Shown: positions 8,534 through 17,839, counted from the first letter of the stretch. The stretch is DNA of 20,527 nucleotides from Byssochlamys sp. IMV 00236 (GCA_001931875.2 MSJH02000332.1:1-20527), one strand, 5' to 3'. The notes: generated by a model from the sequence alone, not told the origin. A program made the numbers and translations.

Positions 8534-9874
8534 TTACAGGATTTGGATTCTAAAGTATTTTTGTAATTTGTTTGCGTTGATACCAACACGCGTGGTATAT
8601 TCATGCTGACGACGAAGGTCCTTGAATGCCTCAGATGTACGAAGTCCTTGTCGGTTGCGAGAATCTGTCAAAAGTAATGGCTGCTTGCTATTATTACGAC
8701 GCATAGACTCGAATGCAGGTGAATCTGAGTATTGTCCAATGAGCTTATTGATCAGTACAGAATCTCGTGTCTAAAAACAATCCAAATTAGTGTTTTTTTG
8801 CTCTAAAAGGGAAATAAAGGTCTCTTTTTACCTCTTCTGGCTTCAATTTCTGATCATAGTAACGCTTCAAGTGACGATGGCCAACAACACTGCCATTGGG
8901 TAAAACGAGCGACATCTCGTCATCAGCCAAGGTAAGGCCTTGTGCCAATTGAGTCAATTCTGCATCGACATCCACCTCTTCGCCTTCTTCAGGCTGTGGG
9001 TAAGAGGATGAAAAGTCATAAAAATCAACCAATTCAGCTGCATCGTCGTCATCTTCATAAGCGATCTTGCAATGGCCCTTATCGATCTGTTTCTCTCGTA
9101 TAAGCAATATGTTACATTACATTATTTCTTGTTGAACTTACCATATGCTTGCGAACTGCTTCTACAGATCTCATGCCTCTTCCTTTGCCATTACAGAATA
9201 TACACACATTACCAACCGTGATCTTTTCACCCAAATAGCGAATGAGTCCTCTCAAGTCAACCAAGTATTCGATATCAGGAATAAATAAGCTGTGAACCGA
9301 TGTCATATGCGACATGTTGTCTTCAAAGGTATCTGCTCTGTGTGTACAAAATAAGCAATCAGTTTCTTCCAGACGAGGTGCAGACTTGATCTTTTCATCA
9401 ATAATGGCCATCATCTCCTCTTCTGTTGTCTCTTCCGTCACACGCATATCAATTGTCTTTGACTGCTTAGGCTGGTCATTCGATTTTTTCGGCAGTGCCG
9501 AAGCCTGCTTGGCCACATTATCTTTGTGTTTCTTGGATTGCATATGGTTATCATATTGGTTGGTGGAACCAAAGCTCTTTCGGCAGCTAGTACAGTAATT
9601 GTTCCTTGTCTCAATGGCCTTCTTTTCTTCCGCTTCCTTAGCTTCACGAGCTATAATTCCTTGTGTTATATTTTTTTCTTTCTTTTTTCTTTATCCAATA
9701 CATACCTTCAGCCTTTTCGTTGAATTGACTGAATGTGACAGGAGGAAGATTGACAACTTTTCTCTTCAAATTGTATCTATGCCAATCTGTTCTATAATGA
9801 GCACGCTGACTCTCTGGTGATTGAAATGCCACTTGACAGGAAATGCAAGTAAAGATATGAGGTTGTTCTGACAT
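8534..9874 (-). CDS. REI1: REI1/ZNF622-like cytoplasmic 60S ribosome maturation factor
   Basis: Four exons are inferred on the minus strand: 9874-9706, 9650-9142, 9086-8832 and 8770-8534, with introns of 55, 55 and 61 bases. The product has 389 residues, close to yeast Rei1. Four zinc fingers are visible: FTCISCQVAFQSPESQRAHY near the N-terminus; NYCTSCRKSFGSTNQYDNHM; DCLFCTHRADTFEDNMSHM; and VCIFCNGKGRGMRSVEAVRK followed by HMIDKGHCKIAYE across an exon junction. An acidic segment (EDDDDAAELVDFYDF) and the family C-terminus NKLQKYFRIQIL follow. By family it works in the cytoplasm on pre-60S subunits, releasing Arx1/Alb1 and probing the peptide exit tunnel with its C-terminal part. The ATG at 9874 gives the conserved MSEQPHIFTC beginning. 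Confidence 0.95.
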
Positions 9875-10015
9875 GATTTATTGTTTTAAAATGAAAATGT
9901 TTAGCTAGAAAGAGAAAATATATGTAAAAATTTCAAAAAATGCCCAAAGCAGGACAAAATAAGCAAAATGGTCACAGTAAGCCACAGCTGCGGCAGTAGC
10001 AGAAGAAACAAAAAC

Positions 10016-10568
10016 TCATGAAAAGAGCGCTTTAGGCACATGACAGCGAATAACAGGACCTACCAAGGACAACCACGATTGGACGTAATCCTTGATCTCT
10101 GGTGAGATAATTGTCATCAATTTGGCTGTTTCGCAGGGATGAATGTACCAAAAGGGGGTATTGATTAGCGGATGATCTGCTTGAGAGATACAGGGAACAT
10201 AGGCGTGTTGTTTTAACTGTTGATGATAATCAAAGGGTACGATATGCTCGTATATGTCATCTAAAGAGAGAGGAGAACCATCTGATGGGAGGAATGAACG
10301 CATTAATGATAATTCATGCATATTCTCTGATAGTACCATGATAATAGGAAGGTTTAAAATAAAGAACGGGTACTTGATAACTCGTTGAATATAAGATATG
10401 GTATTCTATGTGTATATAAAGGTCGTTCTTTGCTTGCAGGAAGCAGGTTTTCTTTAAATAAACATGATTCATAACATGTATCAAATTCCATTCATTGTTA
10501 TTAATATTGTTATTATTATCGTAAAAATTTAATAAACTGGTTCTAAATCCATCTTGGGTCAGTGACAT
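10016..10568 (-). CDS. ATG10: ATG10, E2-like enzyme of the ATG12-ATG5 conjugation system
   Basis: Two exons, 10568-10337 and 10281-10016, flank a 55-base intron; the product has 165 residues. The N-terminus has an Asn-rich insert. Family motifs are HIEYHILYSTSYQVPVLYF (about residues 52-70), DGSPLSLDDI created by the splice junction, PCISQADHPL, and FWYIHPCETA with the catalytic cysteine at 127, then YVQSWLSLVGPVI. By family it receives ATG12 from ATG7 and attaches it to ATG5 during autophagosome formation. Its start lies only 64 bases from the stop of the upstream gene on the same strand, and its stop is 141 bases from the REI1 start. That is tight tandem packing, though fungal operons are not implied. 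Confidence 0.93.
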
Positions 10569-10632
10569 GTATTTACAAGAAGAAAGAGGAAGAAGAAAGA
10601 AAGGAAGAAAGAAAGAGAGAGGGAGATGCAGT
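10569..10632 (-). promoter_or_regulatory. CT-rich leader of ATG10 in a 64-base intergenic gap
   Basis: The plus strand is almost pure purine (GAAGAAAG-type repeats, about 10576-10626), so the ATG10 strand reads as a pyrimidine tract. The whole gap between the upstream stop and the ATG10 start is this tract, so the ATG10 promoter must overlap the coding end of the upstream gene. Confidence 0.5.
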
Positions 10633-11311
10633 CTACGGAGTTACAATTGCTTGATTCAAAGCCAATTCGATATCCATCAGCCATGAACTTAACCAAGCCC
10701 TCAGAGCCAATGCTTCATTCGCTTCGTGATGTTGCTTTAATCTGAATGGCCTACTACTTAGAGTGTAGATAATTCTGTCCAAAATACTTAAATCAGTGGC
10801 ATATAGTTGGTGAATAATATCATATGCTAAATCATCTGTATTGATCCGTTCTATTAAGGCAGCATTGATGTCTTGTTTTGTTTGTAGTAAAGGGTAGATG
10901 GCAGCAATTAAATCAACCTTCATCTTGATTAATTCGTTCTCAATAATTTGAATAAATTCAAATAGTGATGTTTGACAGTACTCTACTCTAAAGTGTTAGA
11001 AGCATGTTACAACAAAACATCGACCGATGAGAGTGTGTGTTACCTTTGCCAAGCGATTGTAATTCATGTATTGTCAAAAATGTCTCTGGTACATTTTCTA
11101 GCAGGTCATTTAGAGTCTTATCAATCACCTTGCTTACAATCTGGGCATAATGTTCCTCTAATTGGTCAATGGCAGGATAAGTTTGGTCATTTGTTGATAT
11201 GTGTTGTTGTATGTTTGATTGGAACGATGTTTGTTGTATGGGGATAGCATAAATAGTCGAGATAAAGGATATTAAGCAAGTGAGGTATACCAATGCACAA
11301 TTTGGTTTCAT
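10633..11311 (-). CDS. Predicted small secreted helical protein, unrecognised
   Basis: Two exons, 11311-11044 and 10985-10633, give about 206 residues. The donor is a clear GTAACA. The acceptor is ambiguous between two AGs three bases apart (intron ends 10986 or 10983), giving one residue more or less. The N-terminus is a convincing signal peptide (CALVYLTCLISFISTIYA). The rest is rich in Leu, Ile, Gln and charged residues in patterns of amphipathic helices, for example IDQLEEHYAQIVSKVIDKTL and LALRAWLSSWLMDIELALNQ, with one cysteine in the mature part. There is no catalytic motif, membrane span or lipid-anchor signal. I do not recognise the family. It could be a Mucorales-specific secreted protein. 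No function is proposed. Confidence 0.75.
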
Positions 11312-12416
11312 GATATGGGAAAGGGAAAGAAGAACAAGGGAAAGAAGGCAAGTTATTTGGCTTAAAAAAGTCTTTATTATGTAGCTGAATTTCAAAACCG
11401 AAAACGAAACACCATTGCCCTGTTTATATTCTACATTGCAGAAACATATGCAGCCTTCAGCAGATGGTATGTTGTTTATGATCACCATAGCTTGAATAAC
11501 GAACCTACTCTTTTGAATTTACTTCAATTTTATGATAGCTCAACATAATTAATTGTTCAAAAAAGGAAAAAAAGAAGAGAGGTTTTCTCTGCTACATAGA
11601 ATACGGAGATTGTTCCTTTACGTTCATTAAAGAGTGTAACATAGCATTCTTTTATAAATAAACAATTGGATTTATATATTAATCCCTTTTTGAACAACAA
11701 AGTATAGCATACTTTTATTGTATAAATCATTACGACACTCGTCATCTCTTTCATCATACGACTAGAGCAAACCGAGGCATCCTTCGATAGCTGGCGGACT
11801 GATTTGACTGTAGCACAAATGAGTTCTTACCTGGTAGGGTTAAAAGGGGCGTGTTCATTAAACTTTAATAACATTCCATTGCTATTATTTATTTTTCACC
11901 AAGAACTAACAAGCATGCTTGATTATAGCTATTGTTCCCGGGAAGAAAATAGTTTGATTTGTATAATTCATAAGCCGCATAGTCAACGTTGTTGAGTAAC
12001 ATTACACAAACTGATACTATGGAGTTAAACTACAGTCTCCCTAACACTGATACGAGTTTAAGGAGACATATGGAAAAGAAATAAACAGAGCCGTTTACTA
12101 CATGCGATATTCAAAACCAGCTGTAGAAAATTTAAACACACGACCATTTTAACAAACAAACCCTCTTCTCTTTTGTTTATAATCAATCCAGGGTCCCCTT
12201 TCCAAAATCTATTTTTGATCTCTTTACTTTTTCTGTACAAATCATGGCTAATTTTAGTGAAATAGAATTTCTTTTTTTATACATATTCACATTAAACATG
12301 TATTTTCCTTGAGTTTGTTTCGTAAATCTAATTACACACATTTATCTGCATGTGAGGTGTAGATCAAAGGTAAACAGATTCATTATATATATATATATAT
12401 ATATATTTAGTCATAT
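11312..12416. other. Intergenic region with an AT microsatellite
   Basis: About 1.1 kb between two minus-strand genes. The left end should contain the promoter of the secreted-protein gene; a TATAAAC motif lies on the minus strand near 11423-11429, rather far upstream. The right end (about 12384-12406) is a (TA)n run just beyond the RMD1 stop. Open stretches at 11557-11757 (-), 11804-11995 (+) and 12058-12240 (-) show no motif or splice support. No RNA gene was seen. Confidence 0.45.
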
Positions 12417-13775
12417 TTATTTTTGTGATAAGCTGAACGCATCCAAACATGTTGTAATGACAGCTACAACTATTTCAATGCCAATCAACCAAATCACAAT
12501 CCATTCTAGCTGCTCTCCATGTGAGCTATTGAGATGATCTTTTAGCATTCCCAATAGATCGCTAATCACATCCACACGTTGATTTAAAAGTTCTACTCTT
12601 TGTGATATTTCTAAATAACTTCGCATGGCAGTGTAGAGGGGTTCTAAGGTAGGCTCTGACCAGAATATTTCAGGGGTATCCAAAATGTTGGATACTAAAT
12701 TTACATTGATTCTCATTATAAATAGTTGTCCAATCTTTTTTGTAATGGCTGCTCTATACATTGCTGTCAGTGGGTATATTTATTATTGTCCATTGCTATA
12801 TTTACCTTGACATGTCTATATTACCACTTTCGGCCATTATTTGAGGTATATATTTTGTTTCATTTATTGTATCATCAATTAATCTTTCAAATAAAGTCAT
12901 TTTGACACTTTGAGCAATTGCATGAGATATAGCTAATTTTACAAGGTAGTTGGATGGTTGACGCAGGGTGATGATATCATTATAAATACGTGGTTGAGAA
13001 TTGTTGTCGTAATAAAAATAAAGCTCTTCAGTTTCGACATCATCAGGGTCTAAACATATATACTTTAACACCCTCTTCCTATCCGTTTTGCCTTTTTTTC
13101 TTACCTAATTTCTCTTCTTCAAAAGGCTCCAATAATTTGAGTATCCTTTGTTCTTCTTTTAGCTCCATCCCCCAAAAGACAATGACACCATAGTCAAACA
13201 AAAACATTTCTGGTATTAATATTGTCGTATCTTGTTCTACTGTCTCTGTTGCTTGTGGCGGTTTTGGAGGATAAGTAAGGGCAAACTGTGTATAGAGGCT
13301 ACTCTTATTTTAGTACAACATAAAAAAGAAAGAAAGCGTATACACAAACCATTCATCAAATCGTTTAGGCGTGGTTCCGTTTGTTTTTCTTTTGGATTGA
13401 AGGTATTCAGACAATCTATTCATTTGATAGGCTCTTTTTTTTGGGTTAGACAACACTGGCAGCAAAATAAAAACTTCCTTACGAGGCAGTGCAGTAGGCT
13501 GTCATTCTTAACAACTGGCCTTTATCCATGATATTTACCATATTCGTCCCTTCTTTTGTTAGCTGCGTATACACGTTTCCTTCTTTAATATGAGCCCATT
13601 GCTGTTCATTATCTTCCGGGAATAGCTTTAGTTTTTGCGAAACTTTGGTCGTACGCATGGGCAACGTCGGCTTATTCTGTCTCTTTGTCTTGTCTGAAAA
13701 GGTGCTGTAATGAGTTGCACTAGAAGGGCCTCTTTTCAAAAGCGGTACTTTGGAATTCTGTAAGGGCTGAGACAT
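12417..13775 (-). CDS. RMD1: RMD1/Sif3-like DUF155 membrane protein
   Basis: Five exons are inferred on the minus strand: 13775-13483, 13432-13346, 13298-13105, 13049-12806 and 12753-12417. The product has 384 residues. The N-terminal part holds LPMRTTKVSQKLKLFPED, typical of the cytosolic fungal branch. LLRMTAYCTAS-AYQMNRLSEYL follows across the first splice junction. The DUF155 core continues with FLFDYGVIVFWGMELKEEQR, then EKLDPDDVETEELYF, IDMSRAAITKKIGQLFIMRI and ILDTPEIFWSEPTLEPLY. A coiled segment (QRVELLNQRVDVISDLLGML) and one C-terminal membrane span (about 357-375) end it. Yeast RMD1 is needed for meiotic nuclear division; the molecular function is poorly defined, and mitochondrial RMND1 is a relative. 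The second intron (13345-13299) is the least certain: only a GTGTAT donor with a TAG acceptor keeps the frame. The fourth intron uses a TATAG acceptor to keep MSRAAI intact. Confidence 0.88.
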
Positions 13776-14000
13776 TTTTAAGGAAAGAAAAAGATAAAGA
13801 AGAACGGAAGAAGCCGAGTTTCTTGTTCTATAACGCACATAGAACGTATATCATGACATAATTATTAGGTATCCGACTCACCCAGATGCATTGAAGCTTT
13901 TTTTTTTTTTCTCTCTAAACACGGATACATACACACACAATATATACACAGGCAATCTAGTTGTATCAATATAATTGAAAAAAATAGTGTTTTATTTACA
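13776..14000. other. RMD1 upstream region
   Basis: A short spacer between the RMD1 start and the NCE101 stop. It contains a T run with CT repeats (about 13899-13917) and an alternating CA/TA stretch (about 13928-13950). Neither is clearly a promoter element for the minus strand. Confidence 0.35.
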
Positions 14001-14255
14001 CTATGATCGTCTAGCTGCTTCTCTTTCTTGTATTTGTCTTTGTCTTGCTCGTAAGACGAGATCCTTTAATGTCTTTCCATTTTGTGTGCGTGGATCAGAT
14101 CGCTCATTTAGAAAGTATGCTAATGTGCCAACAGTAACAGAGAATGCAATATCACCGTATCTTCAAGCAATAATAAATATTTAACAGTTACATACTCCCT
14201 TGTTTATAAATGCTTACTTCGAAATGAGATACTCGTAACGTACAGGTGCTGACAT
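14001..14255 (-). CDS. NCE101: NCE101-like small membrane protein (non-classical export)
   Basis: Two exons, 14255-14218 and 14160-14001, flank a 57-base intron; the product has 65 residues. Splicing joins YEYLISK to YGDIAFSVTVGTLAYFLNER, matching the Nce101 pattern of a short N-terminus (LISKYGDP-like), one membrane span (about residues 17-31) and an NxRxxPRxxxGKTLxDL-like tail: here SDPRTQNGKTLKDLVLRARQ. A basic helix ends the protein. In yeast NCE101 was linked to export of proteins lacking signal peptides; its mechanism is not settled. The length fits the family. The exon joining and the family match are convincing, the function less so. Confidence 0.85.
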
Positions 14256-14486
14256 TTTTGACTAAAAAAAAAGACAAGTGAACGGAGCAGACGGATGGAC
14301 AGAGTTCAATTCCCGTGACTTGTCTCCCTAGTAACCACACTATCCACCGTTGTGGTTGTCTAATTCATTGTCAAAATAGCTTTACACATTAATTGAAAAC
14401 TAAGGGGAAGAGACCATATATTCAAAATAGCTTCTGAAATTTGTTCCATTGATAAATATGTATAACTGACAAGCATGAACAAAATT
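14256..14486. other. Divergent spacer between NCE101 and the micropeptide array
   Basis: The spacer contains a short imperfect stem (AACCACA at 14333-14339 and TGTGGTT at 14351-14357) and a directly repeated TCAAAATAGCTT (near 14371 and 14420). No gene was recognised. Confidence 0.35.
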
Positions 14487-14546
14487 AGAAATGTTGCTAG
14501 AGCTTTTCCAGAATGACAACAAAAGGCATCAATATTTGATATAAAT
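14487..14546 (+). promoter_or_regulatory. Promoter module of micro-gene 1
   Basis: The block contains AGAAATGTTGCTAG (14487-14500), then a GACAACAAAA motif, and TATAAAT (14540-14546), 59 bases before the ATG. The same three elements in the same order and at nearly the same spacing precede the other two micro-genes, while the sequence between them differs more. Confidence 0.75.
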
Positions 14547-14598
14547 ATGCTTCAACTTTTTTTGAATGTTTCTTTATTTTTTATTTTTCAAAATAAAC

Positions 14599-14679
14599 AT
14601 GATCAACAGTCCTGTGCCTGCGCCTTATCCTGTTCTTCCAAGACCTATTCCTCCTCCTCAGCCAAAGCCTAACCGATAA
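14599..14679 (+). CDS. Proline-rich micropeptide 1 (26 residues)
   Basis: A 27-codon frame starts MINSPVPAPYPVLPRP and continues IPPPQPKPNR to the stop. About 42 percent of residues are proline, and the net charge is positive. The start is supported by the TATA box 59 bases upstream and by the identical ATG-ATC-AAC start in the two related copies. There is no signal peptide, no cysteine and no membrane span. It is the first of three tandem paralogues on this strand. I know of no described family with this structure. The short length alone would not justify a call; the threefold repetition of promoter, start, proline-rich frame and 3' end does. A functional RNA carrying an incidental frame remains possible. 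Confidence 0.7.
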   Translation: MINSPVPAPYPVLPRPIPPPQPKPNR

Positions 14680-14770
14680 TGCTGGTTCAAGCCTAGAGGA
14701 TGCAAACCTCGTGGTTTCTTTTTTTTTTTAAGAACTTTGTTTGTTCTTTGTAAAAGCCAATAATAAACAC
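14680..14770 (+). terminator. 3' UTR and poly(A) signal of micro-gene 1
   Basis: Just after the stop lies TGGTTCAAGCCT, matching GGCTCAAGCCT and AGCTCAAGTCT at the same place in the other copies, then a T run and AATAATAAACAC (14759-14770), also shared. The GGYTCAAGCC core is a short near-palindrome. Confidence 0.65.
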
Positions 14771-15218
14771 GCTTTGATAAACAATTACCCTGATATTTGA
14801 CCATAATGTGTTTCATGGTGTATTTTCCGCGTTCTAGCCGCCATTTTTATTTTAAGTTGTAACAACTTTTACATGAGGAACAATATCCTACTTGATTGTT
14901 CACCTTTATATTGGTGTGAGTTGCTATCGTTGAGTGACCTTTGAACAAAAGCATTTTCTTATTGAATGCTATGCTTCCATACAAAAAGACGTGAGAGTAT
15001 ACATAATATCCAACAACTCATATACTACCCTCAATGTAGCCATAGGGTCTTTTTTTGCTCCTCAAAATACAATTGATACTTTTCTCTTTCCTCTGGTATG
15101 TTGTCAATATACCTTTAGGTGAAAACTAAAGAGGTTTTTGATGAACTCTCATATTTGTCATCTCACAATGAACCATTTAATAATACATACGTCGGTTTGA
15201 AGGAGCGCGAACAGAAAT
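14771..15218. other. Spacer between micro-genes 1 and 2
   Basis: About 450 AT-rich bases. No family promoter motif, gene or RNA was recognised here. Confidence 0.4.
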
Positions 15219-15284
15219 AGAAATGTTGTTAGTCAAAGAGTTTCCTTCTAAAGCGATAACAAAGATGCCCTGTTTTATATAAAT
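15219..15284 (+). promoter_or_regulatory. Promoter module of micro-gene 2
   Basis: AGAAATGTTGTTAG (15219-15232), then GATAACAAAG, then TATAAAT (15278-15284), 52 bases before the ATG. Order and spacing match the modules of micro-genes 1 and 3. Confidence 0.75.
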
Positions 15285-15329
15285 TGGCCCAACTATTTCC
15301 GAGTAATCTTTTTCTTCAACGAAAACAAA

Positions 15330-15395
15330 ATGATCAACGAACCTATGCGTCCAGTTCGCCCTATCTTTCCTACAAAACCACGACCTCCCCGATAA
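15330..15395 (+). CDS. Proline/arginine-rich micropeptide 2 (21 residues)
   Basis: The frame starts MINEPMRPVRP and ends IFPTKPRPPR. It has seven prolines, four arginines and one lysine against one glutamate, so it is clearly cationic. A CAAAATGATCAAC start context is shared with micro-gene 3. There is no signal peptide. The RPV...IFP...PRPPR spacing recalls insect proline-rich antimicrobial peptides of the apidaecin/oncocin type, an analogy only. A longer minus-strand open stretch (15177-15491) overlaps it but has no family features. Confidence 0.7.
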   Translation: MINEPMRPVRPIFPTKPRPPR

Positions 15396-15472
15396 TCCTA
15401 GCTCAAGTCTCAAAACGTAAATCTTGGACTTTCTTTCTGGAATGGCTATTGATTGTTGAAAATGATAATAAA
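15396..15472 (+). terminator. 3' UTR and poly(A) signal of micro-gene 2
   Basis: TAGCTCAAGTCT follows the stop directly and corresponds to the GGCTCAAGCCT motif of the other copies. An AATAAA within GATAATAAACA ends the unit at 15467-15472. Confidence 0.6.
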
Positions 15473-16074
15473 CATATGAATCTTCTTTCATCTAGCTATT
15501 AATCCTTACTTTTTTGTCATTACGCGTTTTTTATGTTATAGTATGAGTATGTGGGTGTCAATTTCCATATTTACTTTAGCCTGATCATTTATACGAACGT
15601 CAAGTATGAAAGATTATAGTCCAGGTACTCCTTCAGGCTCAATTAACATTTTACTTGACTGATATATAGCAACATAGAAATATCATATTATTATGCCTAC
15701 GTTCAAGAGAACATTGCTTGGAAAGATTGTCTCTTGTTGCTAGCTACAATAGGCATATACAAGCATTCACTAAAAAACACCATGTTGACTATTTCAGTAT
15801 GGTTGATTGTCATGATTGGATCGTTCATTTAATAATCTTTAGGCGCTTTTATCATTCAAGGACTAGATCTTATTTCATTGTCTATCTCTCCCTTATCATG
15901 TCTTTAATTATGTCGTCATTCAGTCTGTCGACAACTTGATCTTTTGTCAATTGCAGCCCAAGTGATAAACCATGCTCAAGAGAACTTATCATCTTTTATG
16001 TACATACATATTTTCCATTCTATAGCAAGATATATGGTAATATAGGCGTGGATAGTTCATCTCTAAACAAAAAT
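15473..16074. other. Spacer between micro-genes 2 and 3
   Basis: About 600 AT-rich bases. GCTCAATTAACATTTTACTTGA at 15637-15658 recurs with two mismatches at 16341-16362 after micro-gene 3, so the duplicated unit extends beyond the transcript. An open stretch at 15718-15939 lacks an ATG start and any motif and is not called. Confidence 0.45.
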
Positions 16075-16135
16075 GGAAATGTTGCTAGTTAAGAGCCTCT
16101 TTCAAACTGACAACAAAGAATATCTTTATATAAAT
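16075..16135 (+). promoter_or_regulatory. Promoter module of micro-gene 3
   Basis: GGAAATGTTGCTAG (16075-16088), then CTGACAACAAAG, then TATAAAT (16129-16135), 49 bases before the ATG. This repeats the layout of the other two copies. Confidence 0.75.
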
Positions 16136-16177
16136 ACACTCTGTCACTTTTGAATATTCCTATATCCCCAAACAAAA

Positions 16178-16252
16178 ATGATCAACAATCCACCTTATTC
16201 TATCATTCCAGGCCCTGCACCTCCTCGTTCTCCACCAAGGCCTGCTCGTTAA
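16178..16252 (+). CDS. Proline-rich micropeptide 3 (24 residues)
   Basis: The frame starts MINNPPYSIIPGPAPP and ends RSPPRPAR. Nine residues are proline and three are arginine, with no acidic residue. The start context CAAAAATGATCAAC and the Pro-Arg-rich end match the sister copies, while the middle has diverged. Keeping a short open frame of the same composition despite this divergence argues for translation. It has no signal peptide or cysteine. Function unknown. Confidence 0.7.
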   Translation: MINNPPYSIIPGPAPPRSPPRPAR

Positions 16253-16313
16253 AATTGGCTCAAGCCTCTAAATGCAAGCCGTTAGTTTCTGTTTTTATTG
16301 AAACAATAATAAA
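16253..16313 (+). terminator. 3' UTR and poly(A) signal of micro-gene 3
   Basis: TGGCTCAAGCCTCTAAATGCAAGCC follows the stop; micro-gene 1 has the matching GGTTCAAGCCT followed by GATGCAAACC. The unit ends with CAATAATAAACAC (AATAAA at 16308-16313), as in micro-gene 1. Confidence 0.65.
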
Positions 16314-16841
16314 CACAGCATATTTCTTAATCTGAATTATGCTCAATGAATATTTTACTTGATGAGGTACTTTTTTAAACGATCCGCACTTAGTCATCTA
16401 TATGGAGTTTCCTATATAATGCATCGTTCTTATAGTTCAAACATGCATACACGCATGTATATACATACTGCACAAAATTAAATAACAAATAGACAACCTA
16501 TTCTAAATTGACATAAGGATTTAGAGAAGCTCTTTGTTCAAGTTCTCAATGGACAATAATGTACCCCTTGTTGCTATTATTAAAGGATGAGGGTAATTTT
16601 TTCTCACACATATGTAGCTATAGCAATGATTGTCCCACATTCCAACTTTCATATGCAACTCAGAGATGTCATTTGCCTCGGAGAAAAACTGATTCTCTTG
16701 AGTGAAGCGGGTAACACTGCTGCAACCCAATCCGATTAGAGATCGATGACGAGCGTTGTGCTCTCGCAGTGTACACTACCGTACGAGGGTACGAATGCAA
16801 CCATTCGAAATTCCATTTGTTACAGAATACATGTTTAACAC

Positions 16842-16875
16842 GCTTTTTTTTTTTTTTAAAAAAAAAAAAAAAAGC
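16842..16875. repeat. Loop-free T14/A16 homopolymer palindrome
   Basis: The sequence reads GC, 14 T, 16 A, GC: a near-perfect inverted repeat with no spacer, able to fold as a hairpin or cruciform. It could be a slippage product, a remnant of opposing poly(A) tails from inserted elements, or an assembly artefact. Confidence 0.6.
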
Positions 16876-17839
16876 TATGCCTTATCAAGTACATTCAACC
16901 CAGTGTGTGACGTTAAACCAAAACATGAGGACAGTTTACAAAAAGAAGTTACTGTATTAGATAAGCTAATTTGTTTATCCAAAGATATCTTCTATAATCA
17001 CCTTTACAGAAATAAAAACGTATGATATCCAACCATTGCCATACTACGGGATTTAGCTATGCTGTTGCTATTTTGAAAACAAGCCTTGTGTTTGTAATAG
17101 GCTGGTTCAAATGATACATTGCTTTACATCTATCCGCGTGATGTTTACATTCTATCGTTGATTGTTTCTTTGCGAGCTCTCTATGGCAAAGGCCGAGATC
17201 AAGGCGAATCCATCACTTAGATGATTTGCAATATTCTGAGGCTGTGCCGGCCTCCCAACTAAACCACTGTCTATATTAAATGAAGCATTAACTGTTATAA
17301 CTCCTTCAGAATCTCATTTTTTTTGGCCGTGTAACTGTACGCGCGAGAGATAGACTGTATTTCTCACTTATGCAAGAACGAATTTCTTCAGAGACGGGTT
17401 CTTAAATTCAGAAAAGAACACTTTTCAGTGCAACATTGGCGATTGCTGTTGGCTGTCTATGATGTTAACGATAGATCATGTATATTCTTCCCTGAGATTG
17501 CTTTTATTGATCATTTTTAAAACAGATTTTCGCCAAGAAACATTTATACTTTCATTCCAACCTATAATCAGTACTGCGAGCTGATGCTTTCAAACTTTCC
17601 TCTTGAACTGAAGTGATGAAAACAACACCAATCTACTCCAAACGTAGCTGTTACACATTCTACTGGAAAGAGTATCTTTATGTCCTCTAGGCTAATGAAA
17701 TGGTTATATATATTTTTGAAGACAAAAGTAAGACTTGGGCAGTCTATGTTTACAAACCAATTTAATTTGAACTAATTAAAAGCTAATAACAATAACATAT
17801 TTCTCTTTCCTATCAATGTGTCTCTCATGAGCTGCAAAA

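Larger units (their letters stand above)
14487..16362 (+). repeat. Tandem array of three diverged micro-gene units
   Basis: Three direct-repeat units, with starts 731 and 848 bases apart, each carry the upstream motif, TATA box, MIN-type proline-rich frame, CTCAAG 3' motif and poly(A) signal. The unique spacers have mostly diverged, so the duplications are old. A further short repeat (15637-15658 and 16341-16362) marks the unit ends of copies 2 and 3. Confidence 0.75.

Noticed and set aside
13975..14184. Plus-strand open frame of 69 codons
   Set aside because: It is antisense to the NCE101 second exon and intron, which are better supported.
15177..15491. Minus-strand open frame of 104 codons across micro-gene 2
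   Set aside because: It would be antisense to the conserved promoter, peptide frame and 3' motif of micro-gene 2, and the sister copies lack an equivalent frame.
16740..16810. Possible tRNA-like sequence (GGGTACGAATGCAACC)
   Set aside because: It resembles a T-arm only loosely; no acceptor stem or anticodon arm can be paired around it.
17170..17310. Minus-strand stretch of about 50 open codons
   Set aside because: There is a stop just upstream, no start and no recognisable family; probably chance or a very old relic.
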